A stretch of 64,000 bases of DNA from Streptomyces humi. Its GTDB lineage: Bacteria; Actinomycetota; Actinomycetes; Streptomycetales; Streptomycetaceae. Positions 8,097-15,473 of the stretch are shown piece by piece. Within the stretch, counting starts at the first letter, position 1; every line of letters begins with the position of its first letter. The notes beneath the pieces are model-generated. The model worked only from the letters and a program-made list of their open reading frames with translations. It was not told the origin of the DNA and ran no database searches. The stretch spans positions 105,700 through 169,699 of the forward strand of contig NZ_LBMU02000099.1 of NCBI RefSeq assembly GCF_001005085.2. Direction: 5' to 3'. The position numbers were made by a program, and so were the translations under genes.

Positions 8097-8112
8097 TGAC
8101 CGAGTCAACTCT
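8097..8112. promoter_or_regulatory. Second copy of the shared 16-mer, upstream of the Fur-family gene
   Basis: TGACCGAGTCAACTCT is the reverse complement of AGAGTTGACTCGGTCA and matches the motif at 7772-7787 in 15 of 16 bases, in the opposite orientation. It lies 55 bases before the repressor's start, next to a TTGTAT-like -10 at 8114-8119. This is consistent with autoregulation by the Fur-family protein. Confidence 0.65.
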
Positions 8113-8166
8113 CGGTTGTATCGTGGGCGCGGTGGCGCACCGACGCCCCGGAGGAGTGAAACGGCC

Positions 8167-8589
8167 ATGGACCAGCTCGCGGGCGACCTGCTCAAGCGCA
8201 AGGGGCTGCGCAGTACGGCCCAGCGCAGGGCCGTTCTGACCGCGCTCCAGGGCCATCCGCACTCCACGGCGGCGGATCTCGAGGCCCGCGTCGGCGCGGC
8301 CGGCGGACTCTCCAGGCAGGGTCTGTACAACGTGCTGGACGACCTCACCAAGGCCGAACTGGTGCGCTGCATCGAACCGGCCGGATCGCCGACCCGCTAC
8401 GAACTCCGCGTCGGCGACAACCACCATCATCTCGTCTGCCGCCGCTGCGGCCTGATCGAGGACGTCGACTGCGGCGTGGGCGCGGCACCCTGCCTGACCC
8501 CCGGGACCGACAAGGGGTTCGCGGTCGACGAGGCCGAGATCACCTGGTGGGGACTGTGCGCGGGGTGCCAGGGCGCCGCCCCCGCCTGA
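8167..8589 (+). CDS. Fur-family transcriptional repressor (CatR/PerR-like)
   Basis: A 140-residue Fur-superfamily protein. The ATG at 8167 follows GGAGGAG. It has the N-terminal winged helix (KRKGLRSTAQRRAVLTAL; recognition helix GGLSRQGLYNVLDDL), the metal-site segment HHHLVCRRCG with His86-88, Cys91 and Cys94, and a second cysteine pair Cys131/Cys134 at the C-terminus. The two CxxC pairs indicate a structural zinc. The immediate neighbour on the opposite strand is a monofunctional catalase, so a peroxide-sensing CatR/PerR role is the best reading; a plain iron or zinc regulator remains possible. Confidence 0.88.
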   Translation: MDQLAGDLLKRKGLRSTAQRRAVLTALQGHPHSTAADLEARVGAAGGLSRQGLYNVLDDLTKAELVRCIEPAGSPTRYELRVGDNHHHLVCRRCGLIEDVDCGVGAAPCLTPGTDKGFAVDEAEITWWGLCAGCQGAAPA

Positions 8590-8625
8590 ACCGGCCGACG
8601 GGGGCGTGTACTCGTCTCGCGGCCG

Positions 8626-10143
8626 TCAGGCCTTGTCCTGCATGCTGCGCCGCGCGGGGCTGCCCTGTTCGGCCGCCTTCGGGTCCCGCTCGTCGGCCTT
8701 GGCCCGCACGCCCTGCTCGATACGGTCGCCGACGGTCTTGTCGATGTTCTTCCAGTAGGCGAACGCCCGTTGCAGCACCGGCTCCGTCACGCCGTTGAGG
8801 AGATGCCCCACGACGTTGTCGACCAGACGGTCACGGGCGGCGTCGTCCAGCACCTCGCGCACCATCGTGCCGGGCTGTCCCCAGTCGTCGTCCTCGGGGT
8901 GGCTGACGTAGGCCGCCCGGACGATCTCGCCGTCGGCCTCCCAGCTCGGCGGGGAGTACCGGGCCGAGTCCGCAGCCGGGCCGCCCTTGGAGTTGGGGGC
9001 GTACACCGGATCGGTGGTCTTCCGGTACGCCATCGCCCCGTCCTTGGAGTAGGAGTGGACCTCGGCGACGGGGGCGTTCACCGGAAGCTGCTGGTAGTTG
9101 CCGCCGATCCGGTGGCGGTGCGCGTCCGCGTACGAGAACAGCCGGGCGAGCAGCATCCGGTCCGGGCTCGGCCCGATGCCGGGCACGAGGTTGTTCGGCT
9201 GGAAGGCGGCCTGCTCAATCTCGGCGTGGTTGTCGGTCGGGTTGCGGTCGAGGGTCATCCGGCCGACCGGGACCAGCGGGTAGTCGCCGTGCGGCCACAC
9301 CTTGGTGAGGTCGAACGGGTTGAAGCGGTAGCCCGCCGCCTCCGCGTACGGCATGACCTGCACGTACAGGGTCCAGCTCGGGAAGTCGCCGTCCCGGATG
9401 TGCTCGAACAGGTCCCTCGTGTGGTAGTCCGTGTCGGCCGCGGCCATCTGGTCGCCCTCGTGCTGGGTGAAGCACTCGATGCCCTGGTCGGTCTTGAAGT
9501 GGTACTTCACCCAGAACCGCTCGCCGGCCGCGTTGATCCACATGTACGTGTGGGAGGTGTAGCCGTTCATGTGGCGCCAGGAGCGCGGGATGCCCCGGTC
9601 GCCCATCAGCCAGGTGACCTGGTGGGCGGACTCCGGTGAGAGGGTCCAGAAGTCCCACTGCATGTCGTGGTCGCGCAGGTTGTTGTCCGCGCGGCGCTTC
9701 TGCGACCGGATGAAGTGCTGGAACTTCATCGGGTCCTTGACGAAGAACACCGGCGTGTTGTTGCCGACCATGTCGTAGTTGCCCTCGCTGGTGTAGAACT
9801 TCACCGCGAAGCCGCGCGGGTCGCGCCAGGTGTCCGGGCTGCCGCGCTCCCCGGCCACGGTCGAGAAGCGCACCACGAGGTCGGTACGGGTGCCCGGCTG
9901 GAACAGCGCGGCCCTCGTGTAGGCGCTGACGTCATGGGTCACCTCGAAACGGCCGAAGGCGCCGCTGCCCTTGGCGTGCGGCTGGCGCTCGGGGATCCGC
10001 TCCCGGTTGAACTGTGCCATCTGCTCGATCAGGTAGGCGTCCTGGAGCAGGATCGGTCCTCCGGGCCCCAGCGTCAGCGAGTGCTCGTCGCTCTCCGCGG
10101 GAGCGCCGGAGTCGGTGGTGGTGAAGGGCGGTTTCTCGGTCAT
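8626..10143 (-). CDS. katA: Monofunctional haem catalase
   Basis: A 505-residue catalase of the small-subunit type: 2 H2O2 to 2 H2O plus O2 in the cytoplasm. Visible landmarks are the distal histidine in ERQPHAKGSGAFG (His56), the conserved distal-side NNTPVFFVKD segment, and the proximal haem-ligand signature RLFSYADAHRHRIG with Tyr near 338. The ATG at 10143 follows GGAGAAAGG. It ends facing the Fur-family gene with only 36 bases between them. The 16-mer found before DUF2180 and fur is not visible upstream of this gene, so its regulation may be indirect or use a different site. Confidence 0.95.
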   Translation of the reverse strand: MTEKPPFTTTDSGAPAESDEHSLTLGPGGPILLQDAYLIEQMAQFNRERIPERQPHAKGSGAFGRFEVTHDVSAYTRAALFQPGTRTDLVVRFSTVAGERGSPDTWRDPRGFAVKFYTSEGNYDMVGNNTPVFFVKDPMKFQHFIRSQKRRADNNLRDHDMQWDFWTLSPESAHQVTWLMGDRGIPRSWRHMNGYTSHTYMWINAAGERFWVKYHFKTDQGIECFTQHEGDQMAAADTDYHTRDLFEHIRDGDFPSWTLYVQVMPYAEAAGYRFNPFDLTKVWPHGDYPLVPVGRMTLDRNPTDNHAEIEQAAFQPNNLVPGIGPSPDRMLLARLFSYADAHRHRIGGNYQQLPVNAPVAEVHSYSKDGAMAYRKTTDPVYAPNSKGGPAADSARYSPPSWEADGEIVRAAYVSHPEDDDWGQPGTMVREVLDDAARDRLVDNVVGHLLNGVTEPVLQRAFAYWKNIDKTVGDRIEQGVRAKADERDPKAAEQGSPARRSMQDKA

Positions 10144-10353
10144 GAATCTGCCTTTCTCCGCACGCGCGCTGGGCAGTGCTCGGGTCGCTCGGGTCAGGGG
10201 CCTCGGGGCTCCGGCGGTCCGGGTGACCGCGGGCGCCCGCGGTAAACGCGCGGCGGCCCGACGGCCGGGGACGGACGCGGGTCACCGGGGACCGCGTCCG
10301 CCCATGCCCTCCAGCCTGGGGCCGCCCGGCCGGGGCTGCCACTCAGGGCGCCG

Positions 10354-10421
10354 CCCGGCCGGCCGGCGAACCCGGCCGGCCGGCGAACCCGGCCGGCCGG
10401 CGAACCCGGCCGGCCGGCGGG
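10354..10421. repeat. Four 17-bp tandem repeats rich in GGCCGGCC
   Basis: The unit CCCGGCCGGCCGGCGAA occurs at 10354, 10371 and 10388 without change, and a fourth copy at 10405 ends in GGG. Each unit contains the palindrome GGCCGGCC, so the array can form many alternative hairpins. It lies in the 317-base gap between the catalase start and a pseudogene. Confidence 0.92.
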
Positions 10422-10460
10422 ACCCGGGTCAGGCGGTGGCGGCGAACAGGAGTGACACCC

Positions 10461-10812
10461 ATGACTGACGCACCGCCCGGGGCCGCCCTCGTGTGAGCGG
10501 GCTGCGCAAGGCCTTCGGTGACTTCACGGCCGTCGACGGCGTCGACCTCGACCTCGCGGCCCGCTTTCTGCTGCGCGCCGCGGACGGAGCCGTCGTCTGC
10601 ATCGTCAACCGCGGCTACTGCCACGAGGGTTGCGACACGTCGGACCTGTACGACGGGGACGTCAGGCTCGCCGAGGCCGGGAGCTACTTCCGGACCGCGC
10701 AGGTCTTCCGCACCGACGCGCCCGCGCACCTGTGGCTCGCCGGACGGTCTTCGTTGGACTCGCCAGGGAGGAGGACGGGCACGTCGTCATCCGCTGTCGC
10801 ACGGTCGACTGA
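10461..10812 (+). pseudogene. Decayed chimera: ABC-transporter ATPase head joined to DUF3237-like tail
   Basis: An ATG at 10461 with AGGAGTG upstream starts MTDAPPGAALV and then hits TGA at 10494-10496. One frame over, translation continues SGLRKAFGDFTAVDGVDLDLA, a textbook N-terminus of an ABC drug-exporter ATPase before its Walker A. At about 10560, with no Walker A, the frame becomes ADGAVVCIVNRGYCHEG ... GSYFRTAQVFRTDAPAHLWL, which is the C-terminal half of a DUF3237-family protein. At about 10738 the frame shifts again: the matching ARRTVFVGLAREEDGHVVI end is in the +3 frame and stops at 10810-10812. Two gene remnants joined by a deletion, with two frameshifts, indicate a non-functional relic. 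Confidence 0.75.
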
Positions 10813-10827
10813 TCATCGAGCGGCAGG

Positions 10828-10846
10828 TTAAGTTAGGCTTACCTAA
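10828..10846. promoter_or_regulatory. Iron box (DmdR/IdeR-type) before the siderophore-interacting protein gene
   Basis: TTAAGTTAGGCTTACCTAA matches the actinobacterial iron-box consensus TTAGGTTAGGCTCACCTAA at 17 of 19 positions. It lies 35 bases upstream of the flavoprotein's ATG. This predicts repression by the DtxR-family iron regulator when iron is plentiful. Confidence 0.88.
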
Positions 10847-10881
10847 CTAACCATGATGTGCCATGTCAGGGAGGGTCATCG

Positions 10882-11679
10882 ATGAACGCGCGTTTCCCCA
10901 TGGGGGTGCGCCGCCGCATGCTCACCGTCGAGGTCGCCCGGCGGGAGTGGCTGGGCCCGCATCTGGCCCGCGTCACCCTGACCGGGGCGGACCTCGCCGA
11001 CTTCGTGCACCAGGGCGGCGACCAGTGCTTCCGGCTGTTCTTCCCGCGGCCGGGGCAGCGGGAGCTGCGGATGCCGACCCTGGCGAACAACGGCTGGTAC
11101 GCCCAGCTGCTCACCATGCCGGGGCGGGTGCGGCCGAACGTCCGGAACATGACGGTGCGTTCGTTCCGTGCGGACGTGCCGGAGCTCGACATGGACGTCG
11201 CCGTCCACGGGGACACCCCGCTGTCGGTGTGGGTCCGCTCGGTGGTGGCGGGGAGCCCGGCCGGGGTGTTCGACGAGGGGCGTGGCTACCGGCCCCCGGC
11301 GGACGCCGCCTCGCAGCTGCTGATCGCGGACGAGAGCGCCCTGGCGGCGGCGGTGGCGACCGCCGAGACCACCAGGGCCACGCTGCCCACCCGGCTGCTC
11401 CTCGAAGTGCCCACCTCGGACGACGTCCAGGACCTCGACCTCGGTGAGCACGTCGAGGTGGACTGGCTGCCCCGTGACGACCCCGCCGTGAAGCCGGGGG
11501 AGCTGGCACTGCGGCGGGTGCGGGAGCTGGCGTTGCCGGCGGCGCCCGTCAGCGTCTTCGTGGCCGGGGAGAGCGCGCTCGCCACCGGTGCCAGGCGGGC
11601 GCTCGTCGCCGCGGGGGTCCCGAAGGCGGCGATCGACTTCACCGGGTACTGGAAGCAGGGCCGCGAGCCCGTGGGCTGA
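10882..11679 (+). CDS. Siderophore-interacting protein (FAD-dependent ferric-siderophore reductase)
   Basis: A 265-residue SIP/ViuB-family flavoprotein. The start is the ATG at 10882, preceded by GGGAGGG; a Met eight codons earlier lies in the leader. The N-terminal barrel (residues about 10-115) carries the FAD-binding pattern RNMTVRSFR, and the C-terminal NAD(P)H-binding half has LLIADESALAAA and VFVAGESALATGARR. The family reduces Fe(III)-siderophores in the cytoplasm to release iron. The gene is monocistronic behind a good iron box. The ferric-siderophore importer at 36.1-40.0 kb has the same kind of site, so both should be derepressed together during iron starvation. Confidence 0.92.
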   Translation: MNARFPMGVRRRMLTVEVARREWLGPHLARVTLTGADLADFVHQGGDQCFRLFFPRPGQRELRMPTLANNGWYAQLLTMPGRVRPNVRNMTVRSFRADVPELDMDVAVHGDTPLSVWVRSVVAGSPAGVFDEGRGYRPPADAASQLLIADESALAAAVATAETTRATLPTRLLLEVPTSDDVQDLDLGEHVEVDWLPRDDPAVKPGELALRRVRELALPAAPVSVFVAGESALATGARRALVAAGVPKAAIDFTGYWKQGREPVG

Positions 11680-11712
11680 CCCGAGGGCGTCGGGCGCCCC
11701 CGTCGGCGCGCC

Positions 11713-12150
11713 TCAGGCGCAGATCAGCTCCTTGACCTTCTGGAAGGCCTCGTACTCGTCCCGCTGGTCCACCGGGAGCTGGTAGAAACCCGCGGTGATC
11801 TTCGGTACCGAGGGGATCACGACCAGCCGGAACTTCTCGCCCTCCGCGGTGGACACGTGGAAGCGACCCTGGAGGTCCCGCTTCTTCACGGCACCGCGGT
11901 TGGCGTCGGAGATGGTGACCGGGGTGCCCGGGGTGACCCGGCCGTCGTTCTCCTCCACCGGGACGATCACCAGTTCGGTGCTGCCCGGCCGGAAGCCGAC
12001 CGCGTAGTTGTAGACCGTCGTGCTCCGGTAGACGACGTAGTTCCGCTGCTTCATGTCCGAGGCGTAGACCTTGGTGTAGGTCTCCCCGTCGGGGACTACG
12101 GCGTCGAAGGCCGCGTGGAGCGCCGACTTGAGCTCTTCCTTGCTCACCAC
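11713..12150 (-). CDS. Conserved-looking cytoplasmic protein of unknown function
   Basis: I do not recognise a family. The frame is open far upstream, but GAGGGAAG sits 7 bases before two tandem GTG codons at 12150 and 12147, giving about 145 residues beginning VVSKEELKSALHAAFDAVV. There is no signal peptide or membrane segment. The chain is mixed charged/beta (YVVYRSTTVYNYAVGF, TELVIVPVEENDG, FRLVVIPSVPK) and ends KVKELICA. Codon use is normal for the region. It is divergent from the TetR regulator at 12389 across a 24-bp interrupted palindrome, so that regulator probably controls it. Confidence 0.7.
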   Translation of the reverse strand: MVSKEELKSALHAAFDAVVPDGETYTKVYASDMKQRNYVVYRSTTVYNYAVGFRPGSTELVIVPVEENDGRVTPGTPVTISDANRGAVKKRDLQGRFHVSTAEGEKFRLVVIPSVPKITAGFYQLPVDQRDEYEAFQKVKELICA

Positions 12151-12201
12151 TGTGTGTCTTCCCTCTCGTGGAACCGGACCGGCACCGGCCCGTGACGAGC
12201 G

Positions 12202-12225
12202 TTGACTGTACAGCCAGCCAGTCAA
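12202..12225. promoter_or_regulatory. Candidate TetR operator between the divergent genes
   Basis: TTGACTG and CAGTCAA are perfect 7-bp inverted arms separated by 10 bases. The element lies 52 bases from the unknown gene and about 165 bases from the TetR start. TTGACT also fits a -35 hexamer in either direction, so a bound repressor would block both. Confidence 0.6.
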
Positions 12226-12388
12226 AACTCCCAAACCCAAGTACGGATCCGCGTACGGCAGTTCGGGTCTCGGACGGACCGGTGCGGTGAACGCCCTGGA
12301 AGGCGGGGAGAATAGGGGGCGTCGGTCCAGGTCGGACCGGCCGGCGGCGCGTCGGGTGCGGGCGCCGCGGAGACGGGCAGGGGGGCGT

Positions 12389-13054
12389 GTGTCACCGCGA
12401 TCGGCCGAGGCCAACGAGGAACTGCGGGCGCAGTCGCGGGAGCGGATCCTAGCGGCGGCCCTGGAGGTCTTCGCCGAGAAGGGCTACCATGACGCCACGA
12501 TCTCGGACATCACCGCACGCGCCGGTGTCTCGCGCGGTCTGCTCACCTACTACTTCCCCGGCAAGCAGAACCTGGTCGACGAACTGCTCGACCGCTACCT
12601 GGACGGCGTCACCGCGCTCGTCGACGTCCCCGGCGACCCGGACGAGCGGCTGGCCGCCGTCATCGACGGCGCGATCGCCACGGCCGCTGCCACCGTGCCC
12701 GTGCAGCGCCTCACGCTCAGCCTGGTCGTCAATCCCGCGACCCATCCGCAGTTCGCGGCGGCCGAAGCCCGCAAGGAGGCGCGCGTGGCCGCTCTGGAGG
12801 ACGGCCTGCGCGGCCTGTTCGCGGCGCGTGGCGCCGAGGATCCCGCGGTCGAGGAGGCCCTGCTGCGCAGCGTCCTCGAAGGCGTGATCTTCAAGATGGC
12901 CGTCTACGGCGACCAGTTCCCGGCCGAGCCGGTCCGCCGGCGTCTCTACGCGCTGTACGGCCTGCCCGCACCGCACGACGACCTGCTTCCGGCGGCCCCC
13001 CGCCCGGACCGGATGCGCGCGGCCCGGACCGCGTCCGCGCCACCCGCGGGCTGA
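12389..13054 (+). CDS. TetR-family transcriptional regulator
   Basis: About 221 residues from a GTG at 12389 that follows AGGGGGGC; the open frame reaches back to 12287, so the start is moderately sure. The HTH occupies ERILAAALEVFAEKGYHDATISDITARAGVSRGLLTYYFPGKQNLVDELL (about residues 17-66), and the rest is the helical ligand domain. It is divergent from the unknown 145-residue protein and precedes an MFS exporter by about 240 bases on the same strand. Either could be its target. Confidence 0.87.
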   Translation: MSPRSAEANEELRAQSRERILAAALEVFAEKGYHDATISDITARAGVSRGLLTYYFPGKQNLVDELLDRYLDGVTALVDVPGDPDERLAAVIDGAIATAAATVPVQRLTLSLVVNPATHPQFAAAEARKEARVAALEDGLRGLFAARGAEDPAVEEALLRSVLEGVIFKMAVYGDQFPAEPVRRRLYALYGLPAPHDDLLPAAPRPDRMRAARTASAPPAG

Positions 13055-13195
13055 CGGGCGCCGCCTCGCGGCCCCGTCCCGAGTGACGCAGCTCACCTGG
13101 CCGCCGGCGGCGATCCAGGAATGCGTACTCGTGTCATCTCGCTGCAACGTTCTTGGGGTCTGCTGGGCAAGGGTGCCCGGCGCGGCCGGCCGCGG

Positions 13196-13228
13196 AAGGC
13201 CGGAACACCTCCGTAAAGGCCGGAACAC
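13196..13228. repeat. Pair of 13-bp direct repeats before the MFS exporter
   Basis: AAGGCCGGAACAC occurs at 13196 and 13216, exactly 20 bases apart (about two helical turns), in the 243-base gap upstream of the MFS gene. The spacing suits a dimeric regulator, but no known box is recognised. Nothing else was seen in this gap. Confidence 0.45.
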
Positions 13229-13297
13229 TCCGTCCGCCGCGTCCCCGTCCCCGGTTCCCGCCCCCGACCGCTCTTTCGAAAGGTCTCCCCGCTCACC

Positions 13298-14518
13298 ATG
13301 CCTCTGGCTCTGCTGGCCCTTGCCGTCGTCACGTTCGGCATCGGCACCACCGAGTTCGCCACCATGGGGCTGCTGCCCCAGATCGCGGACGGCGTCGGGG
13401 TGTCCGTGCCGCACGCCGGCAACCTCGTCTCCGCCTACGCCCTCGGTGTCGTCGTCGGCGCTCCCGTGCTGACCGGCATCGGCGCCCGGGTGCCCCACAA
13501 GCGGCTGCTGCTCCTGCTCACCGGGCTGTTCGTGGTCGGCAACACGGCGTCGGCGCTGGCCCCGAACTTCGGCCTCCTGTTCGCCGCCCGCTTCCTGGCC
13601 GGACTGCCGCACGGCGCGCTGTTCGGCGTGGGCGCGGTCGTCGCCTCCTCCCTGGTGGCTCCCGACCGGGCGGCCCGCGCGGTCTCCCAGGTCTTCCTCG
13701 GCCTCACCATCGCCAACATCGTCGGCGTCCCCGCGGGCACCGCCCTCGGGCAGCACCTGGGGTGGCGGTACGCCTACTGCGCGGTCGCCGTCATCGGACT
13801 GGTGGCACTGGCGGCGCTCGCCCTCCTCGTACCGCACCAGCCGCGCGGCCCGCAGGCGGGCATCCGTCAGGAACTGCGCGCGATGGGCAACCGGCAGGTC
13901 TTCATCGGACTGGCCACCGCCGTCGTGGGCTTCGGCGGCTTCTTCGCCGTCTACAGCTACCTCGTGCCCATGCTGACGCACCTGACGGGCATCTCCGACG
14001 CCTCGACCACCGTCGTCCTCGCCCTCTACGGCGTCGGCATGACCGTCGGCACCCTGCTCGCGGGCCCCCTCACCGACCGTGCCCTGCGCCCGACGCTCTA
14101 CGCCGGGATCATCCTGCTGGCGGCCGGTCTGGTGACGTTCTACTTCACCGTGCACAGCACGGTCCCGGCCCTGATCACGGTCACCTTCATCGGTGCCATG
14201 GGCGCGCTCATCACCACGCCCGTCCAGATGCTGCTGATGATCAACGCGAAGGAGGCCCCGACCATGGCGGCGGCCTCCAACCACTCCGCCTTCAACCTGG
14301 CCAACGCGGCCGGTGCGTGGCTCGGCGGCCTGGTCATCTCGGCGGGCTGGGGCTGGGCCGCCCCCAACCTGGTCGGCGCCGCCCTCGCCATGGCGGGCCT
14401 GGCCCTGGCGGTCACCGGTGGCGTCCTCGACCGGGGCCGCGCCTCGAAGGTGGTCACGGCCCAGGCCGCCGCGCCGGCACCGGTGTCCGAGGGTGTGGCC
14501 GAGCGCCGTCAGGGCTGA
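13298..14518 (+). CDS. MFS transporter, DHA1 drug/sugar efflux family (AraJ/Cml-like)
   Basis: A 406-residue 12-TM permease. It opens directly in helix 1 (LALLALAVVTFGIGTTEFATMGLLPQIA), a pattern shared by DHA1 exporters such as AraJ, YdhP and chloramphenicol-resistance proteins. An ARVPHKRLLL-type loop follows TM2 and the ARFLAGLPHGALFGVG motif C region comes later. Export of arabinose-like sugars or drugs is typical of the family; substrate cannot be read. The ATG at 13298 has only a distant GAAAGG. It is followed by a perfect hairpin terminator. Confidence 0.88.
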   Translation: MPLALLALAVVTFGIGTTEFATMGLLPQIADGVGVSVPHAGNLVSAYALGVVVGAPVLTGIGARVPHKRLLLLLTGLFVVGNTASALAPNFGLLFAARFLAGLPHGALFGVGAVVASSLVAPDRAARAVSQVFLGLTIANIVGVPAGTALGQHLGWRYAYCAVAVIGLVALAALALLVPHQPRGPQAGIRQELRAMGNRQVFIGLATAVVGFGGFFAVYSYLVPMLTHLTGISDASTTVVLALYGVGMTVGTLLAGPLTDRALRPTLYAGIILLAAGLVTFYFTVHSTVPALITVTFIGAMGALITTPVQMLLMINAKEAPTMAAASNHSAFNLANAAGAWLGGLVISAGWGWAAPNLVGAALAMAGLALAVTGGVLDRGRASKVVTAQAAAPAPVSEGVAERRQG

Positions 14519-14570
14519 GCCCCTCGCCGTTCCCGAGCGTGGCCCCGCGTGGCCCCGCTCACCTCGTCCG

Positions 14571-14599
14571 ACAGCCGTCTCAGTCATCGAGACGGCTGT
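14571..14599 (+). terminator. Stem-loop terminator of the MFS gene
   Basis: ACAGCCGTCTC and GAGACGGCTGT form a perfect 11-bp stem around a 7-base loop, followed by TTT. It lies 52 bases after the MFS stop and abuts the next promoter, whose -35 starts at 14600. Confidence 0.8.
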
Positions 14600-14629
14600 T
14601 TGACATTAGGCGATCTTATGGTGGATAAA
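14600..14629 (+). promoter_or_regulatory. Strong sigma-70-type promoter of the DUF1684-ABC importer operon
   Basis: TTGACA (14600-14605) and GATAAA (14624-14629) with an 18-base spacer form a near-consensus promoter in a locally AT-rich stretch, rare for this genome. The predicted transcript starts near 14636 and leaves a leader of about 60 bases. The upstream flank is the terminator hairpin itself. Confidence 0.72.
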
Positions 14630-14695
14630 GTACATGCTTTGGCCATGCAATGACATTCCGTGGCGATCCTCCCCTGCTAGCCGAATGAGTACGCC

Positions 14696-15424
14696 GTGTC
14701 CCACTCCTCCGCCTCTCCGGCCCCCGTCGACCCGCGGCAGGAGTGGGAGGCCTGGTGTGCGGGGCGCCTGCGCGCGCTCACCTCGCCGACCGGCAACCTC
14801 GCCCTCGTCGAGACCCGCTGGCTGCCGGCCGGCGAGCACGCCGACGCCGAGGCCGCCCGCGCCGGGCAGCCCGCCACCGTGGCGGTCACCACGCTGAGCC
14901 GCACCGACCTCGCCACCGGCGAACCCGAGCACGGCCTGCGCTTCTGGGACGCGGACGCGCCCGCCATCCGCCACTTCGAGGGCGTCGACACCTTTCCGTA
15001 CGACCCCGCCTGGGTCCTGGAGGCCGCCTACACGCCGGTGCCGGGCGCCCGCCGGATCGCCTTCGAGCACATCCGGGACAACGGCGGCAGCCGCGACCTG
15101 GTCGTACCCGGCGACATCACGCTCACCGTCGACGGCCGCGCGTACACCCTCAGCGCCTTCGACGACGACGGCACCCTGCTGCTCGTCTTCGGCGACCCCA
15201 CCAACGGGGACACCACCTACGGCGCCGGCCGCTTCCTGTTCGTCGAGCGCACCGCCGACGAGGGCCGGGTCGTCCTCGACTTCAACCGGGCCTTCGTGCC
15301 GCCCTGCGGATTCTCCGATCAGTACAACTGTCCGATGCCGCCGCGGCAGAACCGCTTCCACCTGGCCGTCGAGGCCGGCGAGAAGCGCCCCGTCTTCCGC
15401 GACGGCTTCCTCGCGCAGCACTGA
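14696..15424 (+). CDS. DUF1684-family protein
   Basis: A 242-residue cytoplasmic protein. The family signature lies at the C-terminus: VVLDFNRAFVPPCGFSDQYN followed by CPMPPRQNRFHLAVEAGEK, along with the central ITLTVDGRAYTLSAFDDDG and GDPTNGDTTYGAGRFLF. No catalytic activity is established for the family. The only possible start is the GTG at 14696, because an in-frame TAG lies six codons upstream; the Shine-Dalgarno is weak. It stands 49 bases before the solute-binding protein gene and shares its promoter, so it probably belongs with the transport system, perhaps acting on the imported compound. Confidence 0.85.
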   Translation: MSHSSASPAPVDPRQEWEAWCAGRLRALTSPTGNLALVETRWLPAGEHADAEAARAGQPATVAVTTLSRTDLATGEPEHGLRFWDADAPAIRHFEGVDTFPYDPAWVLEAAYTPVPGARRIAFEHIRDNGGSRDLVVPGDITLTVDGRAYTLSAFDDDGTLLLVFGDPTNGDTTYGAGRFLFVERTADEGRVVLDFNRAFVPPCGFSDQYNCPMPPRQNRFHLAVEAGEKRPVFRDGFLAQH

Positions 15425-15473
15425 TCGCCCGCAGCCCCCTCCCCGTACCGCAGCACGAAAGCGCCCACACGCC

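Noticed and set aside
10493..10831. Intact 112-residue protein
   Set aside because: Its two halves match unrelated families, with the tail's true frame one base over; best explained as a relic.
12449..14587. 712-codon minus-strand frame under the TetR and MFS genes
   Set aside because: Gly/Arg/Asp/His-rich composition typical of antisense frames; both plus-strand genes are well supported.
14650..14688. 12-residue upstream frame (MTFRGDPPLLAE) in the leader of the DUF1684 gene
   Set aside because: No ribosome site and no regulatory codon run; cannot be distinguished from chance.
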